From positions 757,333-821,332 of the forward strand of contig NZ_JAHKNI010000001.1 in the NCBI RefSeq assembly GCF_018860155.1: a stretch of DNA of 64,000 bases. Reading direction: 5' to 3'. The position numbers and the translations under genes are program-made. Source of the DNA: Nocardia albiluteola. GTDB taxonomy: Bacteria; Actinomycetota; Actinomycetes; Mycobacteriales; Mycobacteriaceae. The notes under the pieces are model-generated. The model was not told where the DNA came from, did no database searches, and was given only the letters and a program-made list of their open reading frames with translations. This document shows, piece after piece, positions 49,679-58,223 of the stretch (position 1 is the stretch's first letter; every line of letters starts with the position of its first letter).

Positions 49679-49733
49679 AGTCCCAACCTACGTCGCGGGC
49701 CCGGCGGGTATTCCGGCATATGCCACTCACCGA

Positions 49734-50207
49734 TCAGTCCACGTCGATCGCCAGGCCCGCAGTGATCCGCACGAGCTCGGAAAACGAGGTCCGGAACAAA
49801 GTATTGGGATGCCCACCGGCCGCCCACAGCTCGCGGTGGCGCGAGAGCGCGTTGTCCACATACGTCGACAGGTTGGTCGGATGCCCGACGGGCGCGACCC
49901 CGCCGATCGGCTGCCCGGTGACCGCGCGCACCACCTCGGCCGGGGCGCGGGTGAGCGTGCCCTGCAGCCGCTCGCCGGTGCGCTCCAGGTCGACCTGGTG
50001 CTCGCCGGACACCAGCAGCAACACCGGATCCTCGTCGAGCAGGAACAGCAGCGACTTGGTGATCGCACCCACCTCGACCCCGAGCGCCTGCGCGGCCTGC
50101 GCGGCGGTGTGGGTGGGCTCGTCCTGAGTGACGATCACGCCGTGGTGACCGCGGGCGATGAGAGTATCGGACACCCGAGCCGCGACGGCGGGCAACGACC
50201 TAGCCAT
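49734..50207 (-). CDS. YbaK/EbsC-type aminoacyl-tRNA deacylase-like protein
   Basis: 157 residues. THTAAQAAQALGVEVGAITKSLLFLLD is the YbaK start with the active-site Lys. LLLVSGEHQVDLERTGERL and TGQPIGGVAPVGHPTNLSTYVD are conserved family stretches. Members clear mischarged tRNA (for example Cys-tRNAPro). ATG 50207 chosen because MARSLPAVAARV is the usual start; the open frame extends further upstream without similarity. Confidence 0.83.
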   Translation of the reverse strand: MARSLPAVAARVSDTLIARGHHGVIVTQDEPTHTAAQAAQALGVEVGAITKSLLFLLDEDPVLLLVSGEHQVDLERTGERLQGTLTRAPAEVVRAVTGQPIGGVAPVGHPTNLSTYVDNALSRHRELWAAGGHPNTLFRTSFSELVRITAGLAIDVD

Positions 50208-50247
50208 GGCACCAGGGTAGAACCGATTTCGGCGCACTGCCGGGGGA

Positions 50248-50568
50248 TCAGTATTCCGGATAGCCGAAGGTGGGCCCGAGCATCCGGTCGATGCGCATCC
50301 GGGTGATCCGCGCCAGCTCATCGGCGGTACGTCCGGAAACCGGCTCGCGCACAACCGAATCGAGGGATCGCTGCAGGTCGTGCGGCGATAGCGCGGACAA
50401 TTCGAGGTCGGCCGCGGCGAGCAGGGCCGTGCGATCGGCGTAGGGCCGTTCGTCCGCGAGCTTGTTCGCCCAGGTGACGCTGGAACAGCATGCGAAGAGG
50501 GCGTGGACGGCTCGGGCGCGGGGGAGCGAGTTGAAGCGCTCCAGGCCGATGCCCCTGTACATCAACAT
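50248..50568 (-). CDS. Short OHCU-decarboxylase-like protein
   Basis: 106 residues from ATG 50568, with CGGAGG six bases upstream. GLERFNSLPRARAVHALFACC, SVTWANKLADERPYADRTALL and LSPHDLQRSLDSV match the first half of 2-oxo-4-hydroxy-4-carboxy-5-ureidoimidazoline decarboxylase (uric-acid pathway), and TFGYPEY resembles its 'FGfpF' end. The family is usually ~165 residues with an 'HPR.G' catalytic His after the third helix. Here the text goes to VVREPVSG instead, so the active site seems lost or deleted. No uricase or transthyretin-like partner is nearby. Confidence 0.5.
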   Translation of the reverse strand: MLMYRGIGLERFNSLPRARAVHALFACCSSVTWANKLADERPYADRTALLAAADLELSALSPHDLQRSLDSVVREPVSGRTADELARITRMRIDRMLGPTFGYPEY

Positions 50569-50743
50569 GACCTGCCTCCGTTCGGCAACCGGCCGGCTCC
50601 GGGCGAGAACCGGGGACTGACGATCTTCATCCTGCGCCGGACGGGCAGGGGTAAGACACTGCGGCACAGCATATTCAGCACACCCTTCACACACTCTCGC
50701 GACGCGCTGAGGTGGCCTCGAACAGTGCCGCTACGCTGGGCGG

Positions 50744-51565
50744 ATGAGTGATTGGAAGGCCTTCATCGTCGATCGCAAGGACCAGGTTGCGCGGGTCACA
50801 CTGACCGGCCCGGGCAAGGGCAACGCCATGGGCCCGGACTTCTGGCGTGAGCTGCCGCTGATCTTCGCCGAGCTCGATGCCGACCCCGAGGTGCGCGCGG
50901 TGGTCCTCACCGGATCGGGCAAGCACTTCTCCTACGGCCTGGACCTGCCCGCGATGGCCCCGACGTTCGGGCCGCTGCTGGGCGAGCGCGCCCTCGCGGC
51001 CCCGCGCACCGCCTTCCTCGACGAGGTCCGCCGCATGCAGGCCGCGGTGACGGCGGTCGCCGACTGCCGCAAGCCGGTCGTGGCCGCGGTCAGCGGCTGG
51101 TGCATCGGCGGCGGCCTGGATCTGATTGCCGCCGCGGACATCCGGCTGGCCAGCGCCGAGGCGAAGTTCAGCCTGCGCGAGGCGAAGGTTGCCATTGTCG
51201 CGGACATCGGCTCGCTGCACCGGCTGCCCGGCATCATCGGCGAGGGCCACGTGCGCGAGCTCGCCCTGACCGCCAGGGACATCGACGCCGCCCGCGCGGA
51301 GAAGATCGGCCTGGTCAACGACGTCTACCCGGATCAGGACGCGGTGCTCGAGGCCGCGCACGCGCTGGCCGCCGAGATCGCGGCGAATCCGCCGCTGGTG
51401 GTGCAGGGCATCAAGGACGTGCTCGATCAGCCGCGCGCGGGGCGGGTGGCCGACGGGCTGCGCTACGTCTCGGCGTGGAACGCGGCCTTCCTGCCCTCGG
51501 AGGATCTGACCGAGGCGCTGCAGGCCGTCTTCGAGAAGCGTCCCCCGAACTATCAGGGGAAATAG
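50744..51565 (+). CDS. Enoyl-CoA hydratase/isomerase (crotonase) family protein
   Basis: 273 residues. VARVTLTGPGKGNAMGPDFW, VVLTGSGKHFSYGLDLPAM and SGWCIGGGLDLIAAADIRLA are the crotonase core with the oxyanion-hole segments. FSLREAKVAIVADIGSLHRL carries Glu/Asp at positions used in dienoyl-CoA isomerases, so an isomerase role is possible. The C-terminal QAVFEKRPPNYQGK ends like ECI/ECH members of mycobacteria. Monocistronic, ended by the hairpin at 51573. Confidence 0.87.
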   Translation: MSDWKAFIVDRKDQVARVTLTGPGKGNAMGPDFWRELPLIFAELDADPEVRAVVLTGSGKHFSYGLDLPAMAPTFGPLLGERALAAPRTAFLDEVRRMQAAVTAVADCRKPVVAAVSGWCIGGGLDLIAAADIRLASAEAKFSLREAKVAIVADIGSLHRLPGIIGEGHVRELALTARDIDAARAEKIGLVNDVYPDQDAVLEAAHALAAEIAANPPLVVQGIKDVLDQPRAGRVADGLRYVSAWNAAFLPSEDLTEALQAVFEKRPPNYQGK

Positions 51566-51572
51566 ACACGCT

Positions 51573-51604
51573 GACGACATCCGGTCCGGGGACCGGATGT
51601 CGTC
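51573..51604. terminator. Bidirectional hairpin terminator
   Basis: GACGACATCCGGTCC pairs perfectly with GGACCGGATGTCGTC around a 2-base centre, a 15-bp stem. It lies 8 bases after the crotonase stop and 24 bases before the end of the convergent ppa gene, so it can serve both transcripts. No U-run follows, as is common in actinobacteria. Confidence 0.8.
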
Positions 51605-51627
51605 TCGGGCATGCCCGATGGGGGCAC

Positions 51628-52119
51628 TCAGTGCCCGCCCTGCTCCTTCAGGCGGGCGAAGGCCTCCTCGACGAGCGTCTCGGCCTTGGCGCGATCGCCC
51701 CAGCCGTCGACCTTGACCCACTTGCCGGGCTCGAGGTCCTTGTAGTGCTCGAAGAAGTGCTCGATGGCCTTGCGGTCGAACTCCGGGATGTCCGAGACAT
51801 CCTGGATGTGGTTCCAGCGCTTGTCGCCCGCGGGCACGGCCACGACTTTCTCGTCGCCGCCGGCCTCGTCGCTCATCAGCAGCACGCCGACCGGGCGGGC
51901 CTCGACGATGACGCCCGGGAACACCGACTCCGGCAGCAGCACCAGGCAGTCCAGCGGATCGCCGTCGGAGCCGAGGCTGTTCTCCACGAAGCCGTAATCC
52001 GCGGGGTAGACCATCGGGGTGTAGAGATAACGATCCAGCCGTACCCGGCCGGTCTCGTGGTCGACCTCGTACTTGTTGCGCTGACCCTTGGGGATCTCGA
52101 TGGTGACATCGAACTCCAC
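51628..52119 (-). CDS. ppa: Inorganic pyrophosphatase
   Basis: 163 residues, family I soluble pyrophosphatase. [43 protein letters not shown] (metal-binding Asp cluster) and [20 protein letters not shown] are all in place. It hydrolyses PPi to drive biosynthesis. GTG start at 52119, with AAGGAGATGAC directly before it. Transcribed away from dacB. Confidence 0.96.
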   Translation of the reverse strand: MEFDVTIEIPKGQRNKYEVDHETGRVRLDRYLYTPMVYPADYGFVENSLGSDGDPLDCLVLLPESVFPGVIVEARPVGVLLMSDEAGGDEKVVAVPAGDKRWNHIQDVSDIPEFDRKAIEHFFEHYKDLEPGKWVKVDGWGDRAKAETLVEEAFARLKEQGGH

Positions 52120-52329
52120 GTCATCTCCTTCGTCTGATGCTCGTATCCAACTGGCGGCTGCCTCCCTCGACTACCGCAGGCAGGCTTCGACTCGCCAACT
52201 CGTTCGGCAGAACGCTGGCGAAGTGAGGATAGTGTGGTCGGTGGGCGCTGGGGTGCGGCAGGGACTCGATTTCGCACGTCTCAGCCGACGACGGCCGCGG
52301 CGCGAGCAGCTTAGGGAGATTACGGTCAG

Positions 52330-53808
52330 GTGGCAGGTCGAAGCAGGAAGAACATCGGTGGTCTCGCGACCCGGCGGCGGCGCAAAGTCTGGATCGGGGT
52401 GAGCGCCGGACTGGTCGTGGTGGTGGCCGCGGCCGCGACGGCGCTGGTCATCGTCAAGCCATGGACCGAGGAGTTCCGGCACGGCGGCCTGAAGATCGCG
52501 GCCGCACCCGCACCGCAGGCACCCTCGCCGCGGCTGTCCGCCGCGTCGTCGACCGCACCCGCACCGTCCCAGACGGGCCTGGCCTCGGCGCTGGCCCAGG
52601 TGGTCGCGAACCCGGACCTGGGCGCGTTCAGCGGCTCGGTGACCGACGCCGCCACCGGCACGGTGCTGTGGAAGAAGGATTCGGACAAGGCGATCATCCC
52701 GGCCTCGACCACCAAGGTCCTGACGGGCGCGGCGGCGCTGCTCGTACTGCCCGCCGATCACCGCATCACCACGAAGGCGGTGTCGAGCCCCGACTCGAAC
52801 GAGCTGGTGCTCGTCGGCGCCGGTGATCCGACCCTGACCGCCCAGGCCAACGGCAAGGGCTACTACCCCGACGGGCCCAAGCTCTCGGACCTGGTGTCCC
52901 AGATCCAGTCCTCCGGTCGCACCTTCGGCAGCGTCGTGGTCGACACCTCCGCCTACGCCGGACCGTCGCAGGCGCCGGGCTGGGACCCGGCCGACATCGC
53001 GGGCGGGTCGTGGGCGCCGATCGAACCGGTCATGCTCGAGGGCGGCCGCCTGAACCCGATGGTCGAATACTCCCCGCGCACCCCGACTCCCGCGCTGGAC
53101 GCCGGGCGGCGGCTGGCCCTCGCACTGGGCATCGATCCGGCGAAGGTGCACGCGGGCAAGGCCCCGGCCGACGCGACGCCGGTCGCGCAGGTGCAGTCCG
53201 CGCCGCTGTGGGAGCGCCTGACCCAGATGATGACCGACTCCGACGACGTCGTCGCCGAGGCGATCGGCCGCGAGATCGCGGCGGCCACCGGCGGCCAGCC
53301 GTCCTTCGCGGGCGCCGCGCAGGCCGTGCTGACCGCCCTGAACGCCGCCGGATTCGACACCGCCGGGACGGTCCTGCGCGACACCAGCGGGCTGTCCACC
53401 GACGACCGCATCCCGTCCCGGCTGCTGGACAAGATCATCGCCCAGGCCGCCGCCGGGCCGCAGGGCGTCGCCTCGGCCAACGGCACCCCGAGCGCCACCG
53501 TCGTCAGCACCGGCGGTTCCCCGAGTTCGGGCAATCCGCTCGGTCCGCTGCTGGACTACCTGCCGGTCGCGGCGGGCACGGGCTCGCTGGCCTTCCGGTA
53601 CACCACGCCCCCGAGCAATGTCGCGGCCGGATGGGCGCGGGCCAAGACCGGAACTCTGTCGGTCTCGAACGCGTTGGCAGGGTATGTCCTGGACAAGGAC
53701 GGCAGGGTGCTGACCTTCGCGCTGATGTCGAACGACAAGCCGCAGGATGCGAGCCGGGCGGCACTGGACGCCGTCACTGCCACGCTGCGCAACTGTGGAT
53801 GCTCCTGA
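52330..53808 (+). CDS. dacB: D-alanyl-D-alanine carboxypeptidase/endopeptidase (PBP4 type)
   Basis: 492 residues from a GTG. RKVWIGVSAGLVVVVAAAAT is a signal-anchor near the start. ASTTKVLTGAAALLVLP has the Ser-x-x-Lys nucleophile motif, VLRDTSGLSTDDRI the S-x-N-like second motif region (Ser-Gly-Leu-Ser), and ARAKTGTLSVSNALAGYVL the Lys-Thr-Gly motif. DacB trims peptidoglycan peptides outside the membrane. First gene of a rightward cluster; the zinc protease gene follows after 14 bases. Confidence 0.92.
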   Translation: MAGRSRKNIGGLATRRRRKVWIGVSAGLVVVVAAAATALVIVKPWTEEFRHGGLKIAAAPAPQAPSPRLSAASSTAPAPSQTGLASALAQVVANPDLGAFSGSVTDAATGTVLWKKDSDKAIIPASTTKVLTGAAALLVLPADHRITTKAVSSPDSNELVLVGAGDPTLTAQANGKGYYPDGPKLSDLVSQIQSSGRTFGSVVVDTSAYAGPSQAPGWDPADIAGGSWAPIEPVMLEGGRLNPMVEYSPRTPTPALDAGRRLALALGIDPAKVHAGKAPADATPVAQVQSAPLWERLTQMMTDSDDVVAEAIGREIAAATGGQPSFAGAAQAVLTALNAAGFDTAGTVLRDTSGLSTDDRIPSRLLDKIIAQAAAGPQGVASANGTPSATVVSTGGSPSSGNPLGPLLDYLPVAAGTGSLAFRYTTPPSNVAAGWARAKTGTLSVSNALAGYVLDKDGRVLTFALMSNDKPQDASRAALDAVTATLRNCGCS

Positions 53809-53822
53809 CGGGTGGATGACCT

Positions 53823-54941
53823 ATGACCGGACCCGAAGACACCGCCGACCGGCACGAACAGGTGCTGGTCGAGGCCGCGACCGGCGGGCTGGCCGATAGG
53901 CCCAGGCGCTCGGCGCTGGCAGGCGCGGTCGACTGGCAGCTCGCCGCCCGCGCCGGCGCGGCCTTGGTGCCCGCGGGGCCCCGGATCTCGCGCTATTCGG
54001 CCGAACAGGTTGTCGCGGAACTCGTTTCGGCCTCCGCGCGAGCCGAGGGGCCGGTGCGGGAGGTCAGTCTGCTCACGGACGACCGGCCGGTGCCCGCCGC
54101 GCGCATCGTGGACCGGCCCGGCTGGATCCACGCGGCCGCCGATTCGATGTCCCAGCTCACCGGCCTCGGCGAGGGCGGGCGGCTGCGCGGCAAACCCGCA
54201 GGGGTGCAGGCGGGCGCGATGCTGGCCTTCCTGTCCACGGCCATCCTGGGCCAGTACGACCCGTTCAGCGGGCCGGACGGCACGCTGCTGCTGGTGGCCC
54301 CGAACATCGTGATGGTGGAGCGCGCCCTGGGCGTCTCGCCCGCCGACTTCCGGTTGTGGGTGTGCCTGCACGAGGTGACCCACCGGGTGCAGTTCTCCTC
54401 GGCGCCGTGGCTGGCCGGGTACATGAAGCAGAACGTCGAGGTGCTCGGCGATGTGGGCGACGAGCCGCTCAACGAGATGCTGAACCGCCTGCTGGACGAG
54501 GTGCGCGAGCGCCGTCGCGCGGGCGCCGACGACTCCGATCCCGCCAATCGCGGGGTACTGGGCCTGCTGCGCGCCACCCAGGCCCCGCCGCAGCGCGCGG
54601 CGCTGGACCGGCTGCTGATGCTCGGCACCCTGCTCGAGGGCCACGCCGACCACGTCATGGATGCGGTGGGCCCGGCGGTCGTCCCGACCGTGGAGCAGAT
54701 CCGGCGCGCATTCGATCGGCGGCGGCGTCGTCCGGCGAATCCGATTCAGCGGTTGCTGCGCGCGCTGCTCGGCGTGGATGCCAAGGTGGCCCAGTACGTC
54801 CGGGGCAAGGCGTTCGTGGACGGAGTGGTCGAGCGGGTCGGCATGGAGCGGTTCAACACCGTGTGGACCGATGCGGAGACGCTGCCGCGGACGGATGAGA
54901 TCGCCGACCCGCAGCGGTGGGTCGACCGGGTGCTGGGCTGA
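53823..54941 (+). CDS. Zinc-dependent metalloprotease (F420-associated/DUF2342 type)
   Basis: 372 residues. FRLWVCLHEVTHRVQFSSAPW holds HExxH (zinc ligands and general base), and LLEGHADHVMDAVG supplies the downstream conserved Glu-Gly-His-Ala-Asp region. This pattern defines the actinobacterial Zincin_2 family, often annotated as coenzyme-F420 biosynthesis-associated although its substrate is unknown. The same place between dacB and tilS is seen in mycobacteria and relatives. Cytoplasmic, no signal peptide. Confidence 0.87.
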   Translation: MTGPEDTADRHEQVLVEAATGGLADRPRRSALAGAVDWQLAARAGAALVPAGPRISRYSAEQVVAELVSASARAEGPVREVSLLTDDRPVPAARIVDRPGWIHAAADSMSQLTGLGEGGRLRGKPAGVQAGAMLAFLSTAILGQYDPFSGPDGTLLLVAPNIVMVERALGVSPADFRLWVCLHEVTHRVQFSSAPWLAGYMKQNVEVLGDVGDEPLNEMLNRLLDEVRERRRAGADDSDPANRGVLGLLRATQAPPQRAALDRLLMLGTLLEGHADHVMDAVGPAVVPTVEQIRRAFDRRRRRPANPIQRLLRALLGVDAKVAQYVRGKAFVDGVVERVGMERFNTVWTDAETLPRTDEIADPQRWVDRVLG

Positions 54942-54943
54942 GG

Positions 54944-56098
54944 ATGGGACGGCCGCCGGGCGGGGCGCGGGCGGATCGTCCGGGGAGTGGTCGCGACGCG
55001 ACGATAGGCCCGCCGCCGGGGTCGGTGCGCGGGATGGATCCGCCGGACGATGGCACGGTACTCGAGTCCGAATCGGCAGGCTCGCCAGGGAGCGGCGTGC
55101 CGGTGTGGCGGTCCGCCGCCGGGTTCGCCACACGGTTGCCCGAAACGCCAGCGGCACTGGAGGTTCGGCATGCGGTGCGGGATTGGATGGCACGGTATGC
55201 GCCGACGGGTGTGGTTGCGGTCGGGTTGTCCGGGGGTGCGGATTCGCTGGCGCTGACCGCGGCGGCCGTTGCGGAGGCCGAGGTCGTCGATGCGCTGATC
55301 GTGGATCACGGGTTGCAGGCGGGGTCGGACGCGGTGGCCGTCGCGGCCGCCGCGGCGGCGCGGTCGTTGGGATGCCGCTCGGCGCGGGTGCTGACCGTCG
55401 AGGTCGGTGGTGCGGGCGGGCTCGAGGCTGCGGCCCGCGAGGCTCGGTATGCGGCCCTGGCGGCCGCGCGCGGGGGGCTGCCGGTGCTGCTCGGGCACAC
55501 CCTCGACGACCAGGCCGAGACGGTGCTGCTGGGCCTGGCCCGGGGGTCCGGCGGCCGGTCCATTCGTGGGATGGCCGAATTCGCCGACCCCTGGGGGCGG
55601 CCGCTGCTGAGGGTGCGGCGTACGGCTACCCGGGAGCTGTGTGCGGATCTGGGATTGCGGCCGCATGAGGATCCGCACAACGTCTCGCCGGAATTCGCCC
55701 GGGTGCGGCTGCGTACCGAGGTGCTGCCGCTGCTCGAGGAGGTGCTGGGGGGTGCGGTCGCCCCGGCGCTGGCCCGCACCGCGGAGCAGCTGCGCGAGGA
55801 CGGCGCGGTCCTCGACGAGCTTGCCGAGAAGTTGCTGATCTCCGCAACTGATGGCAGTGCGCTGTCTGTCGAGACGCTCGCCACTGCCGTGCCCGCCCTG
55901 CGCCGCCGGGCCATCCGGGCCTGGTTGCTGGCCGGTGGTGCAAAAGCGCTGACAGACAAGCATTTACGAGCGATCGATGCGCTCGTCACCGACTGGCGTG
56001 GCCAGGGCGGGGTCGCCGTCGGCGGCGCGAAACCGGGGACGAGGTTGGTTGCCCGGCGTGAACATGGGAAGCTGACAATGGCGTTTACACCACAGTGA
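54944..56098 (+). CDS. tilS: tRNA(Ile)-lysidine synthase
   Basis: [20 protein letters not shown] is the PP-loop ATP site; [49 protein letters not shown] and [15 protein letters not shown] are TilS landmarks. The enzyme puts lysidine on the CAU anticodon of tRNA-Ile. The start is uncertain: ATG 54944 (2 bases after the previous stop) gives 384 residues, but relatives are ~320, and a start near 55034-55100 would match their length. The extra N-terminus is Gly/Pro/Arg-rich and may be non-coding. Confidence 0.9.
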   Translation: MGRPPGGARADRPGSGRDATIGPPPGSVRGMDPPDDGTVLESESAGSPGSGVPVWRSAAGFATRLPETPAALEVRHAVRDWMARYAPTGVVAVGLSGGADSLALTAAAVAEAEVVDALIVDHGLQAGSDAVAVAAAAAARSLGCRSARVLTVEVGGAGGLEAAAREARYAALAAARGGLPVLLGHTLDDQAETVLLGLARGSGGRSIRGMAEFADPWGRPLLRVRRTATRELCADLGLRPHEDPHNVSPEFARVRLRTEVLPLLEEVLGGAVAPALARTAEQLREDGAVLDELAEKLLISATDGSALSVETLATAVPALRRRAIRAWLLAGGAKALTDKHLRAIDALVTDWRGQGGVAVGGAKPGTRLVARREHGKLTMAFTPQ

Positions 56099-56147
56099 TC
56101 CGGTGGTCGGGATCATCGCCGGATCGTCACCGAAGGGAACCGCGCAC

Positions 56148-56702
56148 GTGTATGGGGACGACATCGCGTCGGTATTGATCACCGAGGAGCAGATCCAGGC
56201 GAAGGTCGGCGAGCTCGCCGAACTGATAGCCAAGAGATATCCCTCGGACGCACCGGAGGGTGACCTGCTGCTGGTGGGCGTGCTCAAGGGCGCGATCTTC
56301 TTCATGACGGACCTGGCGCAGGCCCTGCCGATACCCACCCAGATGGAATTCATGGCCGTCTCCTCCTACGGCTCGTCCACCTCGTCCTCGGGCGTGGTCC
56401 GCATCCTCAAGGACCTCGACAAGGACATCGCCGGCCGCAACGTCCTGATCGTCGAGGACATCATCGACTCGGGCCTGACCCTGTCCTGGCTCAAGCGCAA
56501 CCTTTCCAGCCGCAACCCGGCCTCCCTCGAGGTGGTCACCCTCCTACGCAAACCCGACGCCCTGCGCACCCACGTCGACGTGGCGCACGTCGGCTTCGAC
56601 ATTCCCGACGAATTCGTCGTCGGGTACGGGCTGGACTACGCCGAGCGGTACCGGGACCTGCCGTACATCGGGACGCTGGACCCGAAGGTGTACAGCAGCT
56701 GA
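56148..56702 (+). CDS. hpt: Hypoxanthine(-guanine) phosphoribosyltransferase
   Basis: 184 residues from the GTG at 56148, which has AAGGGA upstream; an earlier GTG at 56103 has none. [20 protein letters not shown], the flexible loop [32 protein letters not shown] (PRPP-binding) and [18 protein letters not shown] are the HPRT hallmarks. It salvages hypoxanthine and guanine to IMP and GMP. Follows tilS by 49 bases, probably in one transcript. In relatives ftsH follows; here it does not. Confidence 0.95.
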   Translation: MYGDDIASVLITEEQIQAKVGELAELIAKRYPSDAPEGDLLLVGVLKGAIFFMTDLAQALPIPTQMEFMAVSSYGSSTSSSGVVRILKDLDKDIAGRNVLIVEDIIDSGLTLSWLKRNLSSRNPASLEVVTLLRKPDALRTHVDVAHVGFDIPDEFVVGYGLDYAERYRDLPYIGTLDPKVYSS

Positions 56703-57329
56703 TCCTGACGCCACGAGGCAAGAGCATGACCGCGAGTCTGCCCGCTGCGAGTAAGCACCGGGGACAGGATTCGTATCCCTTCCACCGCAAGGGCATTCGG
56801 TCGATTACTGGCCGCGCTGGTCGCTACCTGGGCGGGAGATGAACAGGCCGCCGACGGTGGAGCTCAGAGCCAATAGGTGATGCGGATGGCGGCACCGTCC
56901 AATGTTGGGCGCAACTCGCGGACGCCATCACCGAGATAACGAGCGCGGCCCACGATGTCTACTTGCGGCTGATGCCGATGGTCGAACCGGCTTTGGCTGA
57001 AAATGTGACTAAATTCACAGTTTTATCAGATGTGCTGCATGTCCCGTTGGGGTCGTTGTTGCTGGGGGTGGCGATCGGCTGGTCGGTGGAGGGGGAGTTG
57101 GTGATGCCGAGGGGGTGCGGTGGCGGTTGTCGCTGGTTGCTCGGTCGTCTTGGCGGCTGAATTGACAAGCGGAGGGGATGGCTGGCAGTTCGCGGAGGTG
57201 GGTGCGCGTCCGATTTGCGAAGGCAATATGCTGTCGTTAACAAACTTCATGGCTGTTTCGAACCTAGATTCAAGACCTGAGGGCTCGATACGGCTGGATT
57301 TCCAACACCGATTCTGATAGCAAGGGGCT
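56703..57329. other. Intergenic stretch, no recognisable gene
   Basis: 627 bases. Short open frames on both strands (56963-57160 and 57120-57317 on +, 56959-57243 on -) have no ribosome site, start early in low-GC sequence or lack any recognisable motif. Base composition dips around 56995-57030 (AAATTCACAGTTTTATCAG). It may be the scar of a deletion or insertion after hpt. Confidence 0.5.
57213..57229. promoter_or_regulatory. Possible LysR-type binding site
   Basis: ATTTGC-GAAG-GCAATAT is a near-palindrome of the T-N11-A kind used by LysR proteins. It lies ~100 bases before the LysR gene, where autoregulatory sites are often found. Weak evidence from one short repeat. Confidence 0.3.
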
Positions 57330-58205
57330 ATGGACCCGCATTTGCGCGACCTGCGGTATTTCGTCGCCGTCGCTGAGGAACTGCACTTCACCAACGCCGC
57401 TCAGCGGCTGCACATCGCGCAGCCGACGCTGTCCCGGCAGATTCGCCAGCTCGAGCGCCAGCTCGACGTGGTGCTGTTCGATCGCAATCAGCGCAGTGTG
57501 GCGCTCACCGTTGCCGGTAAGGAGCTGCTCGAGGGGGCCCGCAAGATCCTCGAGCTCTGGGAGGTCACCAACGTCGCCCTCCAGGAGGCGGGCGAGGTGT
57601 TGCGCATCGGTATTCAGAGCTCGATCGGCCGCGGCCTGATCGCCGACCTCGAGAGCGCGAGCGGGCATCGGCTCGCGATGCATTCGGCGTCCTGGACCGA
57701 TCCCTCCAGCGGTCTGGCCAGCCGCCAGGCCGATCTGGCGCTGATGTGGCTGCCGGTCCCGGATTCGGGCCGCTACCGCTGGCAGGTGCTGCGCGCCGAG
57801 GCGCGGTGGGTGCTGTTGCCGGAGAGCCATCCGCTGGCCGATCGCGAGACCATCGACTTCGCCGACCTGGCCGACGAAGCGTTCATCGCGATGCCCGCCG
57901 AAGCCGGTGCGGCGCGCGAGTTCTGGCTCGGCGGCGATGCCCGCGGCGGGCGTCAGCCCCGGATCGGTGGCGAGGCCGCGACCGCGGAAGAGCGCCTCGA
58001 GGCGGTAAGCCTCGGCCTGGGCGTGTGCCTGCTGGCCGAGAGCAACGTGCCCATGTATCGCTGGCCCGGCCTGTCCGCGCGCGCGGTCTCCGGCCTGCCG
58101 CCGTGCGAGCTGGCCGTGGCGTGGCGCGCCGACGACGATCGGGCCACCATCCTCGACTTCGCGAACCGCGTCATCACCGGCGGCTTCAACGAGTTGGCCG
58201 CCTGA
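57330..58205 (+). CDS. LysR family transcriptional regulator
   Basis: 291 residues. The N-terminal winged helix is textbook: LRDLRYFVAVAEELHFTNAA, then LHIAQPTLSRQIRQLERQLD and VLFDRNQRSVALTVAGKELL. A substrate-binding domain follows from ~residue 88 (VLRIGIQSSIGRGLIADLES). Start ATG 57330, with AAGGGG a few bases upstream. Convergent with the amidase gene; target genes are not visible. Confidence 0.92.
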   Translation: MDPHLRDLRYFVAVAEELHFTNAAQRLHIAQPTLSRQIRQLERQLDVVLFDRNQRSVALTVAGKELLEGARKILELWEVTNVALQEAGEVLRIGIQSSIGRGLIADLESASGHRLAMHSASWTDPSSGLASRQADLALMWLPVPDSGRYRWQVLRAEARWVLLPESHPLADRETIDFADLADEAFIAMPAEAGAAREFWLGGDARGGRQPRIGGEAATAEERLEAVSLGLGVCLLAESNVPMYRWPGLSARAVSGLPPCELAVAWRADDDRATILDFANRVITGGFNELAA

Positions 58206-58223
58206 TACCGCTGCGGGAGTCCC

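Noticed and set aside
53556..55193. A 545-codon minus-strand frame over the zinc protease and tilS
   Set aside because: Shadow of two well-supported plus-strand genes with HExxH and SGGADS motifs.
56959..57317. Three short open frames after hpt
   Set aside because: No ribosome site, no motif and overlapping one another on both strands.
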